Positions 23,043-33,630 of a DNA stretch of 64,000 nucleotides are shown piece by piece. The DNA comes from Apostichopus japonicus (lineage: Eukaryota > Echinodermata > Holothuroidea > Aspidochirotida > Stichopodidae): contig NC_092568.1 in the NCBI RefSeq assembly GCF_037975245.1, positions 8,691,001 to 8,755,000 on the forward strand. Direction: 5' to 3'. The notes below the pieces were generated by a model that saw only the letters and a list, made by a program, of their open reading frames with translations, made no database searches and was not told where the DNA came from. Positions within the stretch are counted from its first letter, which is position 1; each line of letters starts with the position of its first letter. The translations under genes and the position numbers were made by a program.

Positions 23043-26000
23043 CTGAAAACATAAAAACGAAAGTTCTATAGATCGTTTTCCAAAAAAGTAATGATAACAA
23101 TAAATAATAATAATAATAAACAGTTCTTATTAAGCGCCCGTAACAGAAGTCTCAGGGCGCTTTACAAATATAAAAGTCATAAAATACAAAAAGAATACAA
23201 GTCAAACACACAACAAAAGAAGCAAAAGACCGCTGACCAGACAAGGAACATGCAACGAAAGAGCAAACCAATAAGAAAACCAGTGTCTGGCCATCGATCC
23301 TGACCTATTCTAAAAAATAAACCAAACCAATTTGATATAAAATCAAACATGTATAAACAAGAGAAAAGTATACAGTATGCTATATTCTATGTGAGACAAA
23401 ACGCAAACGCTCAGCACGGCATTCATCTACATTAGTGGTTTTCTGTAGAGTTCAATCCGCTCACCAAGAAGCAAAGCTGCCAACAACATTGCACTAATCG
23501 GGCATGTAGGAGCCACTTAAGATTATTAGTTTGTCCATTTACCTACCGGCAAACCCTGTACATTGCTCATTCGTAGGTACAGTGAATTTATTTTTATATT
23601 TGTAACCCTTTGTTGCAATCAATTGTTGTTTGTTTGTGTGGTCCTCGTAGAAATGATTCGTGGACCCCTTGATCTACATATCTGTTGTGTGAAAATCGCA
23701 ATCCTACGAATGCCCATTAGTGCCATTGAAAAAAAAATCGGCGGGTCTGGGGTTGTTTTTTTTTTTAGTATGTAAATTATAAATTTAGGCGTCTACAAAT
23801 TATTTGTCTCAAAACAACAGAGATGCCCAATTTATTTCTCGGAAAAAAGATAATATGTCAACTTCTCTCTTTCTCCACGTCCCTCCCAACCCCCCCCCCC
23901 CAAAAGAACACTATAGTGGGCCAACGTAAAACCGCCGTTCCACAATTGACGTAGCCTATTAATTATACGATATAACATTATCATAGGTAGCTGGCCGTTC
24001 TTTCAGTACTTGCGAGTCGGCCACAGACTTTATACATCGCTTACATTCTTATTGTATGTAACCTCAAGCAAGAATTATGAACGAGAAACTGTCAGAACTC
24101 ACCGAGAACTTTCATGAACACACTTGAAATCCCCATCATAACTGATCGGTCCCTTTCTTCAACGAGTCTGTAAAAGAAAAACAATGAAAACTTTAATAAA
24201 AGTGAAAAAGAAACTCATTAACGAAAAAACCGACTGGAAGCTTGTTATTAATCTGAAATGAGCATTTATAAGCAAGAAGGAGATTCGACTCAAAATAAAA
24301 AGTAACGCCGGGATTGTATACAATTAAACTGGGGTGTAATCCGTGGCTACACATATACAACTTACTGTGGCTTCCGCGACTGGTATGGCGCAACCCCCCC
24401 CCCCCGCACCACAGTAGAGAAGTGGTCCCATATAAGGGGCCGCCAATCACGAGTACATCGCTGGTTAACTCGTTTGGTATAGCGCGGGAAAGTGGTAATA
24501 CTTATCTTTAACAGCTATAAACCGTAGCTATAGTGTTGAACGACTGGGGGGATGGTGAAAACCTGGGGAGGGGGAAAACTGGGAATAAGGGGGTACTTCA
24601 AAGTCATATGTTGCAATGTAGTTTTTGATCATATGTAGATCCCCTCGTTCATGCATCCCCCCCCCCCTCACGGTATAGCGCACTTTACACTGTATGTGAC
24701 CTACCTGATCTGTAACATCAGCGTCGGATTTGCGGCAAAAGTAACCAGAGTGAAAAATAGCATATTGACAGCTATGTAAACTATCCACATATTATCACAG
24801 CCTGTAGGACAAGCCTCAGAGAAAGCGTACCCTTCGTCTTCTTGGTAGAAATCATTGGATAAATCTATCGGTACACAACTGCATTGAATAAAAACCTGTA
24901 ACCAAAAAGTAAAGCATACTTCTAAAATTTTGTAAATTTCAGATTATGCATGGCAAAGAGCGATCCCTCAGAGCAGTGACTTATAAGTCAGGGGTGGGGG
25001 AGTGGTTGGTAGTGGGTAGGTATCCAACCCTAAAGCAGACGTGTAGCCAGGGGGCGAAGGGGCGACCGCCCCCCCCCCCTGAGCATATATTTTGTATGTT
25101 TTGATGATATCGCTAGTTATTTCAAGCATAGATGCAACTTACAAGGCCCGGGAAGTGCCATTTCCAGCGACCTGGAGGTATTTTCAGCCAAAATTTTCTT
25201 GTACGCGTAGTGCCAACTCATGGTGGCGCTACGCTTATAGATAGATTTCAATGCAGAATCTACGGCTCTGCAAGTTTGCCTACAGGTTTGCCCCTCCCTT
25301 GGCAAATTCATGGCTACGCCCTAAGGGCGTCGCTCAGGACATAATTTTTGTACGCAATCTAAAACTCAAGCATTTACACACTTATATATTCATTTATGCA
25401 CTGAGTGTTATGAATATTCATATAGCTACGTACTGTTGAGTTTTTCCCAGATATTTCCCAGGTCTCTTGCGACTTGCATCCAGCGTGACAAGGTGTGATG
25501 TAAGTGATGCCATCCGAACCACATACCGGTTGGTAGTTGACTGTACAATCACAATCATTATTGCACATATGGTCTAAATCTGATGGCGTTTCCCCCCTAT
25601 ATGTTGTTTGATACAACAAGTAAAAGAAGAGACGTGATAAGGTTAAAAGCAAGATGAAAGGGGTGGGGGGGGGGTGCAGGTATAGGGAGGAGAGTTGAGG
25701 GTACGGAAGAGTGAGAAGGTGGGTAGAATGAAGTCGAACACTGTTGAACATTGTTATAAACATGGTGAGTTCTTAACAAAGTTTACTCTTTACTCTTGAT
25801 TTCTATGACATACGAGTCCATGTAAACCAGGCTTTGGTTTGAAACGAAAATAAGGAACAACATACTTCGCGTCCATTAGTTACCCTGGATAACACTTGAT
25901 CAAGAACATACAACGATTCGTTTCCCTATTGCACAAATACTGATACGGAAATTGTATAGTTTCATCACTATCATAATTCACACTAACTTACATACGAAGC

Positions 26001-27687
26001 AAATGAATGAACATTAATCGAATGCTTTCGTCACTCGTATCGTCTTAAAGGCATTGAAGACTCGCCCCAAACCGCGTGCCGCCCTCTGAAAAAGTTAACT
26101 TTCCGTTGCTTGCAAGTGAAGTTTTTTTCTTGTCGCTACAAAATGCAGAGAGTAATGTATGTATGTATGCGTGTATGTGTGTATGCATGTATATATAATG
26201 AAACATATATGTATGTAATGTATGTATAATAAAACGCTGTTATCTTTTATCTGGATCTGAGATGTCCATCGCTGCTATATGTACACTGTGTTGTGGGTAT
26301 TGACCGTAGCTGTATGTATTGACTGTACACTATAGTGTCTAATAACCGACGGTAGCAAGCTGTGTGTGTATTTTCTGGGATCGATGGTGGCGTCTACAGG
26401 GCGTCTAACACTTCTGTTACACCTCATTTGGCATCAGACGTTTCTTTGTGCGCGAGTCTTCACACCCTTTAATGATGCTAGACAGTCATGAAAGGTTTCT
26501 CTCATCTTCTTCTATAGATCCAACAACGCAAAGTGATACCATAGGACTTGTTCCCTGCATGGCATGAGAAGTTGCATGCTCTCATTTAAGAACCTTCAAC
26601 GTACTAGGAATAATTCGAAAGGATCGCAACCATTTCAGGAAAAGAGTTTTAAAAATTGAAGCAATTTTACTTTTTTTGGCTTGCTATAATATGGTATAGC
26701 AAGTTTGATGACCTTTCACATGTACCTCCGTAATAAAATAGAGGCAGTTTTAAAAATTGTATCATAATACACAACAGTTAGGCCTATAGCTATACTTACG
26801 CGACATAACTAGAAGAATAACTATCCCTTGATTCATATGGAGCAGTAAGCCCAGCAGTCGGTGTGTTTGGACATCCAATGAAGAGATACATTATAGTGGT
26901 AAAGAAACAACCAATGTGTAGAACTAAGATCATCATAGCTTTGCCCTTGTTTTGGAGGTTGAATGCTCGTATAATACAGCCGCCTGATAGGGTACCGATG
27001 AAGGCAGCCGGTATGACCACAACGCCTATGGAGAAATGTTCCAAAAAGAGAAGCATAAAGTGCCAGTCATAATGGGATAGAATTGTTATATTGAATGAAT
27101 TCCGACGTAATATTAATCTAAAAACTATATCCCACCCACTCTCCTTCCCTGAAGAAAAAATATATATATATTACAGAAGTTAATGGTCACACAATTAAAA
27201 AAATAAAATAGTAATAACAGCCACTCATCTTTAAACTTAATGATGATTTTTTACTGCAACATTTAAAGAAGTTTAACGTGTTTGTGAGACATTAACTTAC
27301 TAGCACTGTAACTTGACAAAACTCAATGTCCTCATTTTAGATCAAAATCTCCAGAAATACGGAAAATTTTGGAATTTGAAAGGATAACCTGTTGGCAATA
27401 TCCCATGAACCCCTTCATCTGTAGAATCTTAGATTATTAGTTTTACTTTACCTGTTAAGAGGGCAGCCCTAGATGCATCTAGATTAAATTGATTTTGGAT
27501 ATACTTGGGACCAAAGGCTCTCCCTCCAGCAAGACTTGCCGTATTAGCACAAGTGGCCAATATCATCGCCATTACCGTAAAGTTACGTAACACTCGGAGA
27601 ACCGACTTTAATAATCCTGGATACAAGATAAATGAACAAAAATATAATATGGATTAAGGCTTGTGATTTGGATATATATATATATAT

Positions 27688-27720
<33 letters not shown>

Positions 27721-27726
27721 CATAGG

Positions 27727-27770
<44 letters not shown>

Positions 27771-27809
27771 ATGTATATATATATATTACGATTTTCATTT
27801 ATATATATA

Positions 27810-27852
<43 letters not shown>

Positions 27853-30800
27853 TTCTATATATATGTACTTCTATATATACTTTTATGTATTGAGCATGTA
27901 TATGGAGGGGATAATGCTTTCAACGCAAACAGTTGCGTAAATACAACAGCATGTCTGATGATATGGAGGGGTTGGTCTGAGGGGCTGCAGCTGTGTGGCT
28001 CGGGGTCATTTATGGGTCACTTCAAAAATTGAAGACTATATAAACAGGACTCAGTATCATACTTGTCCGAGGAGCCCGACCACCATCTAGACTCTCCTGA
28101 ATGTAAGAGTGACCACCCCCCAACCCCCCTCCCCCCAACCCATCCGCCCGTTCTCCATCACATCCCCAGATTCGAAGAAGTGAGGTTGGGTACGTCCTTA
28201 TCCATATTTCATAATAATATGAGATAATATTTGGTCACAAATTGTTGATACCTTTGACAAATCCAGTGATACCCTCGTCTTCTTCAATGTTAGGCATATG
28301 GAAGCTGAGGGATACATCACCCATCTCTGTATCATTCTTGTCGTCCACCGAACCCTCCTGCTCCCGACTACCTGCAGCTTTGTTCTTGGATATCTTAAGA
28401 GGATGGTGATCAGCAAAACAAAAGACAGGACAGGAAAATAAAAGTACCATGCATCCGGACACCACAAAACCGAGCCACCAGGCACCTACCCAGCGAGGAT
28501 CGTCTGGCCCTATGGGATACGTTTCAAGGGTATCGAAGGGGAAAGATACTGGTAAACCGAGGCACATGAATGCGATCATGTAGCCAAGGGTTGCACCGAT
28601 CGGAAAAGTGGTAAAGAGAACGGCTGTGAATAGAAGGAAAAAATGTAAAAACACGTCAACTATACCCTTTGTTGATTTTTATAGCGTTACATGTTTCAGT
28701 AATGACGTGAGTTTGGAACAAAGAGGTTACTGGGCGATGTAATCATTTTGGTTTATCATCATTCTTCTTTTGTTTTTGTTAATATGATTGCAAATTTTAC
28801 GTATAATTGATCAGAATCAGAATTGACATAAAAATAACAAATATTATACCATACTCCTTTTATCTCATTTTATCTCCTTCTATCCGCCTCAATTACCAAC
28901 CTCTTCCCCTCTCCCGCATCTCCCACACCCCACCCTCCACCCTCCAAAAAGACTTGCATTTAAAAAATCTTCCTTTAACTCTTGTTTAGTTATCATGTGT
29001 AACTATTTGAAGGAGAACTAACAATTCTTAAAGATGAAAAGGTAAGTAAGAAAAAAAAAACTATGTTCAACATATATGTGATAGAAAGTATGTAACAAAA
29101 CTACATCCCATGGCTCAAATGAACTACATTTAAACGATTCAATCGTGGAGTTAATCATTGGAAGGGTTATCTTTTGGAATATTGACCTATAGATAAACTG
29201 ATGAAGGAATGAATTCCCCTGATGTCACCAGTCTAGCTGCCTGCTGTGCAGAGTAAACAGGGAACTTGTGTCAAAACACACTATAGTTGTGTGTTAATAC
29301 AATATATGATTTATGGCTGGAAAGCACAGAGCCTTAATGTGCATGTACTTGCAAGGCACCCTGCTCCCCCTACCCCCTGCTCCCCCTACCCCCTCCCCCA
29401 CCCCTTGCTCTCGCTCTTTCTCTCTTGATACGCTGGTACGCAGTGGAGTGTTAGCTCAGTGGTTAACGTCGGTGCCTTTCAATCATAAAGTCCCTGGTTC
29501 GAGTCACTCCCAGATTAATATGTCGTTCAGTTACAGAGTTGTTGACAATTAACAATTCATAATCATGGACGCTAAATATGAATGTAAGAGACTGACTTCG
29601 GTCAGCTTGCGGCTTTGATAAGCCAATGAGGCTTCTTCGCGAGTTCCTGCTGGCAGGAGGATCTAAAATACATACCTACATACATACGCCACTAATCGCA
29701 ATGACCTGGCAGGCATAGCATGTCATTAATAAATAAATTAGTATAGCCTATACTAGTACTGCACGGTTAAGTTATGATAAGAAGGTACATGTTACGATGT
29801 CTGATAATACAAGTAACAATGGCTACTATCTTGATAAACGCAGATATTCAGACTGGTATAGCATTATAATCAGTGTACATAGTCAGACATCAACATGATA
29901 ACGACACTTAAAATGATTCTTTTTGCCATGGGGAACAATAAAACCACTTGAGATAATATCTATCTCACTCGTCAGAAGTAAAAAAAAAAAAAATACAAAG
30001 CCGTATTGACTTTCTGGGTTGAGTAGGTTAAGGCGACCTATGGGAGCGATATACTGTGTAGACATACACACATAGGCTTATCACAGGTGTATGGAAATTT
30101 TTTATTTATAGTAATGTAGCACCGTAATTGAACTAGAAGAAAAATCAGGAGAGATGAAATATTACTTCCTTGTGACTAAGAAAATAATAAAGACATTTTA
30201 CAGTCATTTCCTTACTTGGACGAGAAAAGGGTGGCTGGAGAGACTGATAGAAGGTATGGGGGGGGGGGGTGAAGGGGAGGGGAGGGGAGAGAGGGGAGGT
30301 TCTTCTCTCATGTAAGCCGTCTACTTGTACCAATGCTATAGTGTATGTTAGTGGCATGCATTTTTAACTTGGTAAATGTAGGAAAGGAACAATGGAATAT
30401 TTTACTTGTTGTCGTTCTAATAATTTTGAACTTGAGTTAGTAAATGAGAGAAGAAAACACTGTTAATAAACTGCATATCTATTGCAGAAATTTTTAGTAA
30501 GAAGACATAAAAAATAGGTTGGGCAAGCATACTGTGTAGGATTTAAAATGTCAGGCCTTTTAACGTTTACATTGTACATGATTAAAACCAGTTAAATGTA
30601 TTTATGATTCCTGTTGTAAACAAACTCGACAGCCATGTAACGTATGTGCAAATGGATGGGATGAAATGGGTTGGATGGGATTGAGTGGGTTGGATGGGTG
30701 GGTGGGATAGTGGGTCCCTTTTCTACCGACCGATATACACTGTAGAGTTTCGATGGCTAACCTTGTCATCAATGAAGTGGGTTGGATTGCATGAAGTAGG

Positions 30801-32823
30801 TTGGTACGGGATGATGTGGGTTGGAAGGGATGAAGTGGGTTGGATGGGTGGGTGGTTTGGTGGGTCCTTTTTCTACTTACCGATATACATTGCAGAGTTT
30901 CGATTGCTAACCTTGTCGTCAATACAAGAGACGATAAGTGGAAACACAGCGCTGCTAAAACTGGTCAGAACCTGACCAAGGAGAATCCACCATGCCTGAT
31001 TGACAAGAGCTCCCGATTCACTATTCAAACCGTTATCACAATCATCATCATCAGCATCATAATGATGCTCACTGTCACTGCTGCCATGTGCGGTCTCAGT
31101 GGTACAGAAACGGTCTTCTCCGTTCTTCAAATGACCACAAGAAAAAGAAGAAAAAAACAGTGTTTAAAAAGCAAAATTTCAAATCTCGAATTGTACTTTA
31201 CATTTTCTGTCCCTATGGGAACGTTAAAGGGTGCTATCAAAATGGTAAAATATTTTTTTTTCTGCAATTTTAGCTGTTATATTCACCATGTTGCTACAAA
31301 ATGATATTAAGTGATAAATTTTATCATTTTGGTGCAATTTGGTTAAATTGATGACATTTGATAAATAACTTCTTTTGTCATATTTCAACAAAATGTTGAC
31401 ATCCTCACTTACTATAGATTCAATGAGTTCGTCTATTTATTGCAAATTTTTAACGTATTATTCGAACAATTAATCATCTTGTTGAAACTTGATACAATAT
31501 TTACAGAGAGAGATCTTAACATGTTAACGGCACCTTTACGCTTCCATAGTCTTCCCATATCTCTTCTTTTCCTCCTTTGTATTTCGTTTTGAAATTTTGT
31601 TATTGTTCACTATAGGCATATCATTGTGACTATCACAAGAGTGACTTTGCCAATGTTGCCGTTATAGTTAGTTTTGTAGCCAGGTCCTTTCCAGTTTATT
31701 ATATATTTTTTTTTATTGGAAAGTCCTGCAGCAAAACACGCTTTAAGGGCGGTAACGGTTATGCAACTTTAGACGTGGGGCCCTCGTGCACTCTTAATGT
31801 TTAAAGAATTAGAGGAGTGACCAGGGGAAGGGGGGAGGGGGACAAGTAGTTTGGGCCTAGTCGGAACCCCCCCCCCCCCCCCCACACCACTCCGGCTACC
31901 TCAGTTATAGTCACTCTTATCTAACACTGACTAAATAGCAAATTTAGCACTAAAATGGGTAAGTGTTTTCAATGTATCAGAGTTACATTACGTCAGAGTT
32001 AAATTAGTTAAAATTCACTCTGAAGAGAAAAACTATAAATAACACTTATCGACCAGTGTTCACTCTTTGGGAGTGTTCACTGTGAACACTCTCAAAGAGT
32101 GAATCTTCACTCTTTGGATTTAAGAGTGTGTGGCATATTTGCCATTTGGCCTTGATCGATATTGATAAAATTGTAGTGAAATGGTGAGTAAGTAAACAAT
32201 TCGACAGACCGGCTGATACTCCAAACAAATAGCTGACATATAGGCATAGAGCATACTATATATTTACGATTGAAACTTTTACAAAAATACACGTGATAAA
32301 TTATTCAAATTAACCAAATAAAGTTAATCTTTACCTCTCCAGTATAGTTCGACTGCGTTGCAGGATCCAATGCGGAAGGCAAACTATAGAGATAATGGGG
32401 TATCGAACACACGAAACTGCCACAAGCACAAATTAAGTAGAGCGCCCCTAAAACACGGGCCCTGTTTCTCTTCTGGCCATAATATATCACAAATAGAACC
32501 GTAAATAGGCCAACGATATCCGTGACAGTGAAGAAGAAAGCCGTCTGCGAACTTTTTAACTGAAATCTCTTCTCCAGTGTCGAAGTACATGCTCCTAGGT
32601 ATGTCACGGAAGCGGCGAGACCGATGTTTGCTAACCAGACGAATGCGGTGAACATCTTGGGGTTATCAAACAGGCCCATTTCCCTCCTCGCGACCGGTGG
32701 GGAGTCCTCTACCGTCGGCTGGTAAGCTGCATTGGACCGTCGCGTCGACGGCGAACTCTGACCTGAACCCGAATAAGGCATTCTACGGTATCTTGGCCGG
32801 ATTTCTGCAATGGCAGCCTGCAT
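22828..32823 (-). CDS. OATP/SLCO-family transporter gene 2 (nine exons resolved, terminal exon not)
   Basis: An organic anion transporting polypeptide for the plasma membrane. Exons on the minus strand: 32335-32823, 30881-31124, 28252-28623, 27452-27616, 26800-27025, 25434-25596, 24705-24895, 24103-24167 and 22828-23042. They total 2130 nt (710 codons) in one frame with GT-AG borders, close to the usual OATP length. Seen in order: a cytosolic N terminus of about 55 residues; helices 1-3 with LEKRFQLK at 83-90; a long extracellular loop with NYT at 159 and an acidic, histidine-containing stretch; the superfamily signature [13 protein letters not shown] at about 286; a Kazal-like loop from about 510; and helices 11-12. 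The last exon shows KKNTK|GTAATG but no convincing acceptor follows. One weak option (22165-22224) would add ILIQESTSTLLKYDIAPCA. The ATG at 32823 overlaps a possible acceptor, so translation may instead start at Met15. Confidence 0.9.
23098..23175 (-). repeat. Retroposon-like 3' tail in gene 2 intron
   Basis: Read on the minus strand: TTTGTAAAGCGCCCTGAG, GGGCGCTTAATAAGAAC, then TTATTATTATT. It resembles the tails at 10870-10940 and 33545-33630. Confidence 0.5.
24103..24167 (-). CDS. Gene 2 exon 8: 65-bp exon
   Basis: Between TCTTTTACAG and GTGAGT. It reads [20 protein letters not shown], aligned with the 65-bp exons of genes 1 and 3. The conserved acidic-Arg-x-Arg feature follows helix 10. 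Confidence 0.9.
24705..24895 (-). CDS. Gene 2 exon 7: end of Kazal-like loop and helix 10
   Basis: 191 bp from TGGTTACAG to ATCAG|GTAGGT. It reads VFIQCSCVP, then [10 protein letters not shown] and a hydrophobic helix ending NPTLMLQIR. This completes the cysteine pairs of loop 5. Phases 0 and 2 match gene 3. Confidence 0.92.
25036..25322. mobile_element. Degenerate hAT-type element D in gene 2 intron
   Basis: The left end CAGACGTGTAGCCAGG fits the hAT terminal pattern. The right side ends near ATGGCTACGCCCTA. The interior holds the shared block (GGAAGTGCCATTTCCAG, GTACGCGTAGTGCCAACTC, TGGTGGCGCTACGC). The flanks CCCTAAAG and CCCTAAGG are only a possible 8-bp duplication, because accepting them shortens the right terminus. 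It lies between exons 7 and 6 of gene 2. Confidence 0.65.
25434..25596 (-). CDS. Gene 2 exon 6: Kazal-like loop, first half
   Basis: 163 bp from CATATAG to ACA|GTACGT. It carries the cysteine pattern of OATP loop 5: CNNDCDC, then [10 protein letters not shown] and PCHAGC, followed by a sequon NST at the junction. Same size and phases as gene 3 exon 49456-49618. The fold resembles Kazal inhibitors but here is part of a carrier, as in all OATPs. Confidence 0.94.
26045..26472 (+). mobile_element. Dispersed MITE, copy 2, in gene 2 intron
   Basis: The same element as 4989-5306. Its ends are inverted repeats matching at 18 of 21 positions: 26045-26065 starts TTAAAGGCATTGAAGAC and 26452-26472 read inward starts TTAAAGGGTGTGAAGAC. 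Both ends carry TTAA. An internal GTAT/TGTA microsatellite at about 26156-26230 distinguishes it from copy 1. The class is uncertain; TTAA ends alone do not prove a piggyBac origin. Confidence 0.8.
26800..27025 (-). CDS. Gene 2 exon 5: helices 8-9
   Basis: 226 bp between TTCTCCATAG and GC|GTAAGT, entering in phase 1 and leaving in phase 2. It encodes [20 protein letters not shown] and a second helix ending at a Cys-Pro and a polar loop ([16 protein letters not shown]). Gene 3 has 214 bp here with the same phases. Confidence 0.92.
27452..27616 (-). CDS. Gene 2 exon 4: 165-bp helix 7 exon
   Basis: Acceptor TTGTATCCAG, donor ACAG|GTAAAG. It reads [19 protein letters not shown] at the start and [19 protein letters not shown] near the end. 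Size and phase are identical to gene 3 exon 44314-44478. Confidence 0.93.
27665..27870. repeat. (TA)n microsatellite cluster in gene 2 intron
   Basis: Several TA arrays interrupted by CATA, TGTA and ATTT. They lie just upstream of exon 4 of gene 2, in intron 3. Confidence 0.92.
28252..28623 (-). CDS. Gene 2 exon 3: helices 5-6 and OATP signature
   Basis: Acceptor CTATTCACAG and donor CAAAG|GTATCA bound 372 bp in phase 1. It contains the superfamily signature [13 protein letters not shown], a helix with many cysteines, and then a polar, acidic cytosolic loop before the next exon. The corresponding exon of gene 3 is 342 bp with the same phases. Confidence 0.92.
29445..29690 (+). mobile_element. 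tRNA-derived SINE, subfamily A, copy 2
   Basis: The head GTTAGCTCAGTGGTTAACG fits an A box and GGTTCGAGTCAC a B box. The conserved 3' block is CTTCGGTCAGCTTGCGGCTT and CGCGAGTTCCTGCTGGCAGG, then GGATCTAAAATACATACC with a CATA repeat tail. It lies antisense in intron 2 of gene 2. It has no coding capacity and would be mobilised by an unidentified LINE. Confidence 0.88.
30681..30923 (-). repeat. 150-bp-offset tandem duplication covering the donor end of gene 2 exon 2
   Basis: The segment around 30831-30923, which includes the last 42 bases of exon 2 and its GTAAGT donor, is repeated 150 bases downstream in the gene at 30681-30773. The downstream copy keeps an open frame ([14 protein letters not shown] against [14 protein letters not shown]) but its donor reads GTCGGT and it has no acceptor. 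G-rich TGGGTTGGATGGG repeats link the copies. Confidence 0.88.
30881..31124 (-). CDS. Gene 2 exon 2: extracellular loop and helix 4
   Basis: Follows a pyrimidine-rich tract ending CATTTGAAG and ends at ATATCG|GTAAGT. It encodes residues 164-244: an acidic loop with [13 protein letters not shown], then [15 protein letters not shown] and [10 protein letters not shown], which align with SGALLNQAFWLF and YPLFIVHIDD of gene 3. In gene 3 this region is part of one large first exon, so the intron before this exon is specific to gene 2 in this cluster. Confidence 0.87.
32061..32101. repeat. Near-perfect palindrome in gene 2 intron 1
   Basis: Two 20-bp arms starting CACTCTTTGGGAGTG and ending CAAAGAGTG meet almost without a loop and differ at one position. 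Further CACTCTTTGG motifs follow. In the transcript this would form a stable hairpin. It may be a tiny foldback element. Confidence 0.8.
32335..32823 (-). CDS. Gene 2 exon 1: N terminus and helices 1-3
   Basis: 163 codons from ATG at 32823 to GGAGAG|GTAAAG, ending in phase 0. It encodes a Ser/Pro-rich cytosolic segment, then hydrophobic stretches at about 57-77, 96-114 and 122-140. The OATP landmarks are [12 protein letters not shown] and [10 protein letters not shown] glycosylation sequon NYT lies at 159. The sequence CTTTTTACACATCATGCAG around the ATG could also act as an acceptor, with Met15 as the start. Confidence 0.88.
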
Positions 32824-33018
32824 GATGTGTAAAAAGATTATAGGAAACTATGCATAGAAGTTTAGCTGGAGTTAACGGTATATATCGCAGAATCGGTTCT
32901 ATATTACAGATTACCGTCTCTTCTTTATGTGAGGCACTACGTGTAATCTATTGAGATAAATGGCTTTGTTGTTGTTAAATAGTACGCACGTAGTTCACTG
33001 ACATCCATATGTTGTTTA

Positions 33019-33260
33019 CAAGGGCGTAGGAACCGGGGGGCTGGGGGCGCCAGCCCCCCAGTGAAAAATATGATACTTCCGCCCCCCCCCCCCGCTCCGC
33101 AAGTCAGAAAACCCCTTTTTCATTTCCAAATGAGAAAAAAATCTCATTTGGAGCACCAAATTGCATCTAAGTCCAGGTGAAAATGCAAAATTATTTACAA
33201 AATGGAGTGGGTGTTTGAAGTGTGCTATATTGCACTCAAAAGTACCTTCCTACGCCACTG
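33019..33260. mobile_element. Non-autonomous hAT-type element E (242 bp), upstream of gene 2
   Basis: The ends are CAAGGGCGTAGGAACCGG and, read inward, CAGTGGCGTAGGAAGG. A perfect 8-bp duplication GTTGTTTA flanks it (33011-33018, 33261-33268). It lies about 195 bases upstream of the gene 2 start codon, in the region expected to hold its 5' UTR or proximal promoter. No coding capacity. Confidence 0.93.
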
Positions 33261-33544
33261 GTTGTTTATCAAGGATCCAGTGTATGACTATACGTTTTAA
33301 AGTAATATTACTCTTTATTTACTCCTGATAATCCTTCTCTTATACAGATTGTTCCATAAATCTTGTTTCATCTTTTTTTTGCTCGAAAGGGAACAGTCAA
33401 ACCTTTATAATTTTCTATATAGAGCTGTTATACTAAACTTATCATTTCCATAGAGATAAGTATAGGCCTAAACAATTACGTAAATTATGCGTATACTGTG
33501 TTTACTAGTTTATGTATTTACTGTTTTATGTCATTGTATATTCT

Positions 33545-33630
33545 AGATTGTTTGTAAAGCGCACAGATGCATCGCGCGTAGTGCGCTATATAAGATTTCA
33601 TTTACATTACATTACATTTACATTGTATAT
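33545..33630 (+). repeat. Retroposon-like 3' tail with TACAT microsatellite
   Basis: TTTGTAAAGCGCACAGATG, GTAGTGCGCTATATAAG, then TTTACATTACATTACAT. Same design as the tails at 10870 and 23098. Confidence 0.5.

Noticed and set aside
25434-25596. A secreted Kazal-type protease inhibitor gene
   Set aside because: The cysteine pattern and phases fit the OATP loop 5, and the flanking exons continue the carrier. The same holds for 49456-49618.
29445-29515. A tRNA gene (clear A and B boxes)
   Set aside because: The acceptor stem and anticodon arm do not fold, and the sequence continues into a repeat body shared with 2512-2736.
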